A stretch of 6,957 nucleotides of DNA, taken from contig DINP01000035.1 of the NCBI GenBank assembly GCA_002426025.1, forward strand, positions 65,146-72,102, read 5' to 3'. A program made the translations under genes and the position numbers. The DNA comes from Bacteroidales bacterium UBA5537. Its GTDB lineage: Bacteria > Bacteroidota > Bacteroidia > Bacteroidales > Lentimicrobiaceae. The notes below the pieces were generated by a model. The model was not told the origin of the DNA and ran no database searches. It saw only the letters and a list, made by a program, of their open reading frames with translations. How positions within the stretch are numbered: the first letter of the stretch is position 1; every line of letters starts with the position of its first letter. Shown here piece by piece: positions 5,606 through 6,957 of this stretch.

Positions 5606-6957
5606 ATGAAAAAACTTTTACTTCTTTCATGCGTAATTGCGCTTTCTTTATCTGTTGCGGCGCAGGATTACGTAAAATTGCCAAAACAATTAAAAAATAT
5701 GGCCGCACCCGATATGAAATCGGTTAAAGAGGCTATTAATCCGGTTTCACAACCTGCCAATCCCTACGTAAGATCGGGAAGGGTTATCAACGAATTTGAA
5801 CTTGGCAGTACATTCTACGATCTTCAATCCAATACCTCTGCACCGGCAAACCGGTTTTATCGTTATGAAGACGGAACTATGGCTGCTGTATGGACTCGTG
5901 GAATCAGCACATCAGGTTATCCTGATCGTGGTACGGGTTATAACTATTATAATGGTGCCGACTGGGCGGCAGCTCCTGCAGCCCGTATTGAAACTGTTAG
6001 GACTGGTTGGCCAACCTATGCCCCGCAAGGTACAGGCGAATTGGTTATTGCTCATCACGATATTCAAGGCCTGGTGGTTAGTCGTCGCGACACCCGTGGA
6101 AGCGGCCCGTGGTCACAGGCAATTCTGGCCGGCCCGACTGGTGCTGTTGATATTTCATGGCCACGTATGGTCAGCAGTGGCGAAGATCATATGACCATCA
6201 ACCTGATTGCTATGACCTATAGTGCTTATGAAGGACTTGACCTTGCCATGCTCTATTACCGTTCAATTGACGGTGGACAGACCTGGGATAAACAGCACCA
6301 GATTCTTCCGGGTATGAGCTCGGCTGATTATACCGGCTTTAATGGTGATACCTACTCATGGGCTGAATCAAAAGGCGATACCATTGCTTTTATCGTAGCT
6401 GATAACTGGACCGATATGTTTATTATGAAATCGCCCGATAATGGCGATACCTGGGAAAAAATCACCGTTTGGGAACATCCTTACCCGATGTGGAGTATGG
6501 AACCAACAGATACATTTTATTGCCCTGATGGTTCGGCTCATCTGGCTTTCGATAAATCAGGCAAACTGCACGTGGCTTTTGGTGTAAACCGGGCCATGAT
6601 GGAAGAAGGCGCAAGCGCTCCAAGCTGGTTTCCATTTGTTGATGGCGTTGCATACTGGAACGAAGATATGGAACCCTGGACGGATGGTGATCTGAATGCG
6701 CTTGATCCTGATGTCCTCTATGAAGAAGGGAGACTTATTGGCTGGATGCAGGATGTTAACCAGAATGGCCAGCTTGATTTTATTGGTTTTGATTTCACCA
6801 ATATTGGAACCTATTATGTTGGTCCATCAAGTATGCCACAAATAACGGTAGATGATAACGATCAGGTTTTTGTTGTTTATTCAAGTCTTACTGAGGGCTA
6901 TGATAACGGAGCGCAACAATACCGTCATCTCTGGTCAACCACTTCGCCTGATGGCGG
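5606..6957 (+). CDS. Secreted Asp-box beta-propeller protein, 3'-truncated by the window end
   Basis: The frame is open from the ATG at 5606 to the last base (450 codons plus two bases) with no stop, so the gene continues beyond the window. Residues 1-19 are a signal peptide (MKKLLLLSCVIALSLSVAA), likely cut before Q20; this fixes the start and the frame. Asp-boxes are SIDGGQTW at 220-227 and SPDNGDTW at 276-283. A further box begins at S447 (SPDG, then a partial Gly codon) and is cut by the window edge. Blade-like D-K-S-G-K-L-H-V-A at 316-324 matches the corresponding motif of the first propeller gene. Outside these motifs I see little similarity to the two upstream paralogues, so this is a different subfamily. 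Its N-terminal part contains W-T-R-G and YPDRGTGYNYYNG, which I recall from similar Bacteroidota secreted proteins. A T9SS sorting domain would be expected past the window but cannot be seen. Function and ligand are unknown; a generic sialidase label would be unsupported. Confidence 0.85.
   Translation, partial: MKKLLLLSCVIALSLSVAAQDYVKLPKQLKNMAAPDMKSVKEAINPVSQPANPYVRSGRVINEFELGSTFYDLQSNTSAPANRFYRYEDGTMAAVWTRGISTSGYPDRGTGYNYYNGADWAAAPAARIETVRTGWPTYAPQGTGELVIAHHDIQGLVVSRRDTRGSGPWSQAILAGPTGAVDISWPRMVSSGEDHMTINLIAMTYSAYEGLDLAMLYYRSIDGGQTWDKQHQILPGMSSADYTGFNGDTYSWAESKGDTIAFIVADNWTDMFIMKSPDNGDTWEKITVWEHPYPMWSMEPTDTFYCPDGSAHLAFDKSGKLHVAFGVNRAMMEEGASAPSWFPFVDGVAYWNEDMEPWTDGDLNALDPDVLYEEGRLIGWMQDVNQNGQLDFIGFDFTNIGTYYVGPSSMPQITVDDNDQVFVVYSSLTEGYDNGAQQYRHLWSTTSPDG

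Noticed and set aside
5536..5727. 63-codon frame upstream of and overlapping the third propeller gene
   Set aside because: It spans the best promoter in the window and overlaps the signal peptide coding region in another frame.
5796..6194. 132-codon plus-strand frame inside the third propeller gene
   Set aside because: The frame starting at 5606 carries a signal peptide and Asp-boxes across the same bases, so this one is a shadow.
1..6957. tRNA or rRNA genes, CRISPR arrays, insertion sequences, phage or toxin-antitoxin modules
   Set aside because: I saw no cloverleaf, regularly spaced repeats, transposase frames or terminal inverted repeats flanking a gene.

Overview
The window looks like chromosomal DNA of a Bacteroidota bacterium. 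Three signs support this. Two complete proteins end in type IX secretion system (T9SS) type A sorting domains. All three secreted proteins have signal peptides that end Ala|Gln, as is common in this phylum. The start codons have A-rich leaders without a Shine-Dalgarno sequence, preceded by matches to the Bacteroidota promoter (TTTG / TAnnTTTG). No ribosomal or other phylogenetic marker is present, so the assignment stops at phylum level.

Layout: all recognised genes are on the + strand. (1) Bases 1-1001 hold the 3' part of a GNAT-fold acyltransferase gene whose 5' end lies before the window; a strong intrinsic terminator follows. (2) Bases 1061-1314 are non-coding, with an 18-bp perfect palindrome and a candidate promoter. 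(3) Bases 1315-3228 encode a secreted Asp-box (BNR-type) beta-propeller protein with a T9SS C-terminal domain, followed by a terminator. (4) Bases 3449-5428 encode a second protein of the same build and clearly a paralogue, followed by an exceptionally long hairpin. (5) Bases 5606-6957 encode a third secreted Asp-box protein of a more distant subfamily, cut off by the window end.

Each of the three propeller genes appears to be its own transcription unit: a terminator precedes it and a Bacteroidota-type promoter candidate lies close to its start. Together they form a tandem family of exported, probably surface-attached or released beta-propeller proteins. No sialidase catalytic signature was found in them, so the substrate or binding partner is unknown. 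The GNAT gene upstream is separated by a terminator and is probably functionally unrelated.

No RNA genes, insertion sequences, CRISPR arrays or origins were recognised. No gene-free stretch exceeds 300 bases. The main points of interest are the tandem paralogues with an unnamed conserved C-terminal core, a degenerate third Asp-box in the first of them, the strong conservation of their sorting domains, and the palindromes in the intergenic regions.
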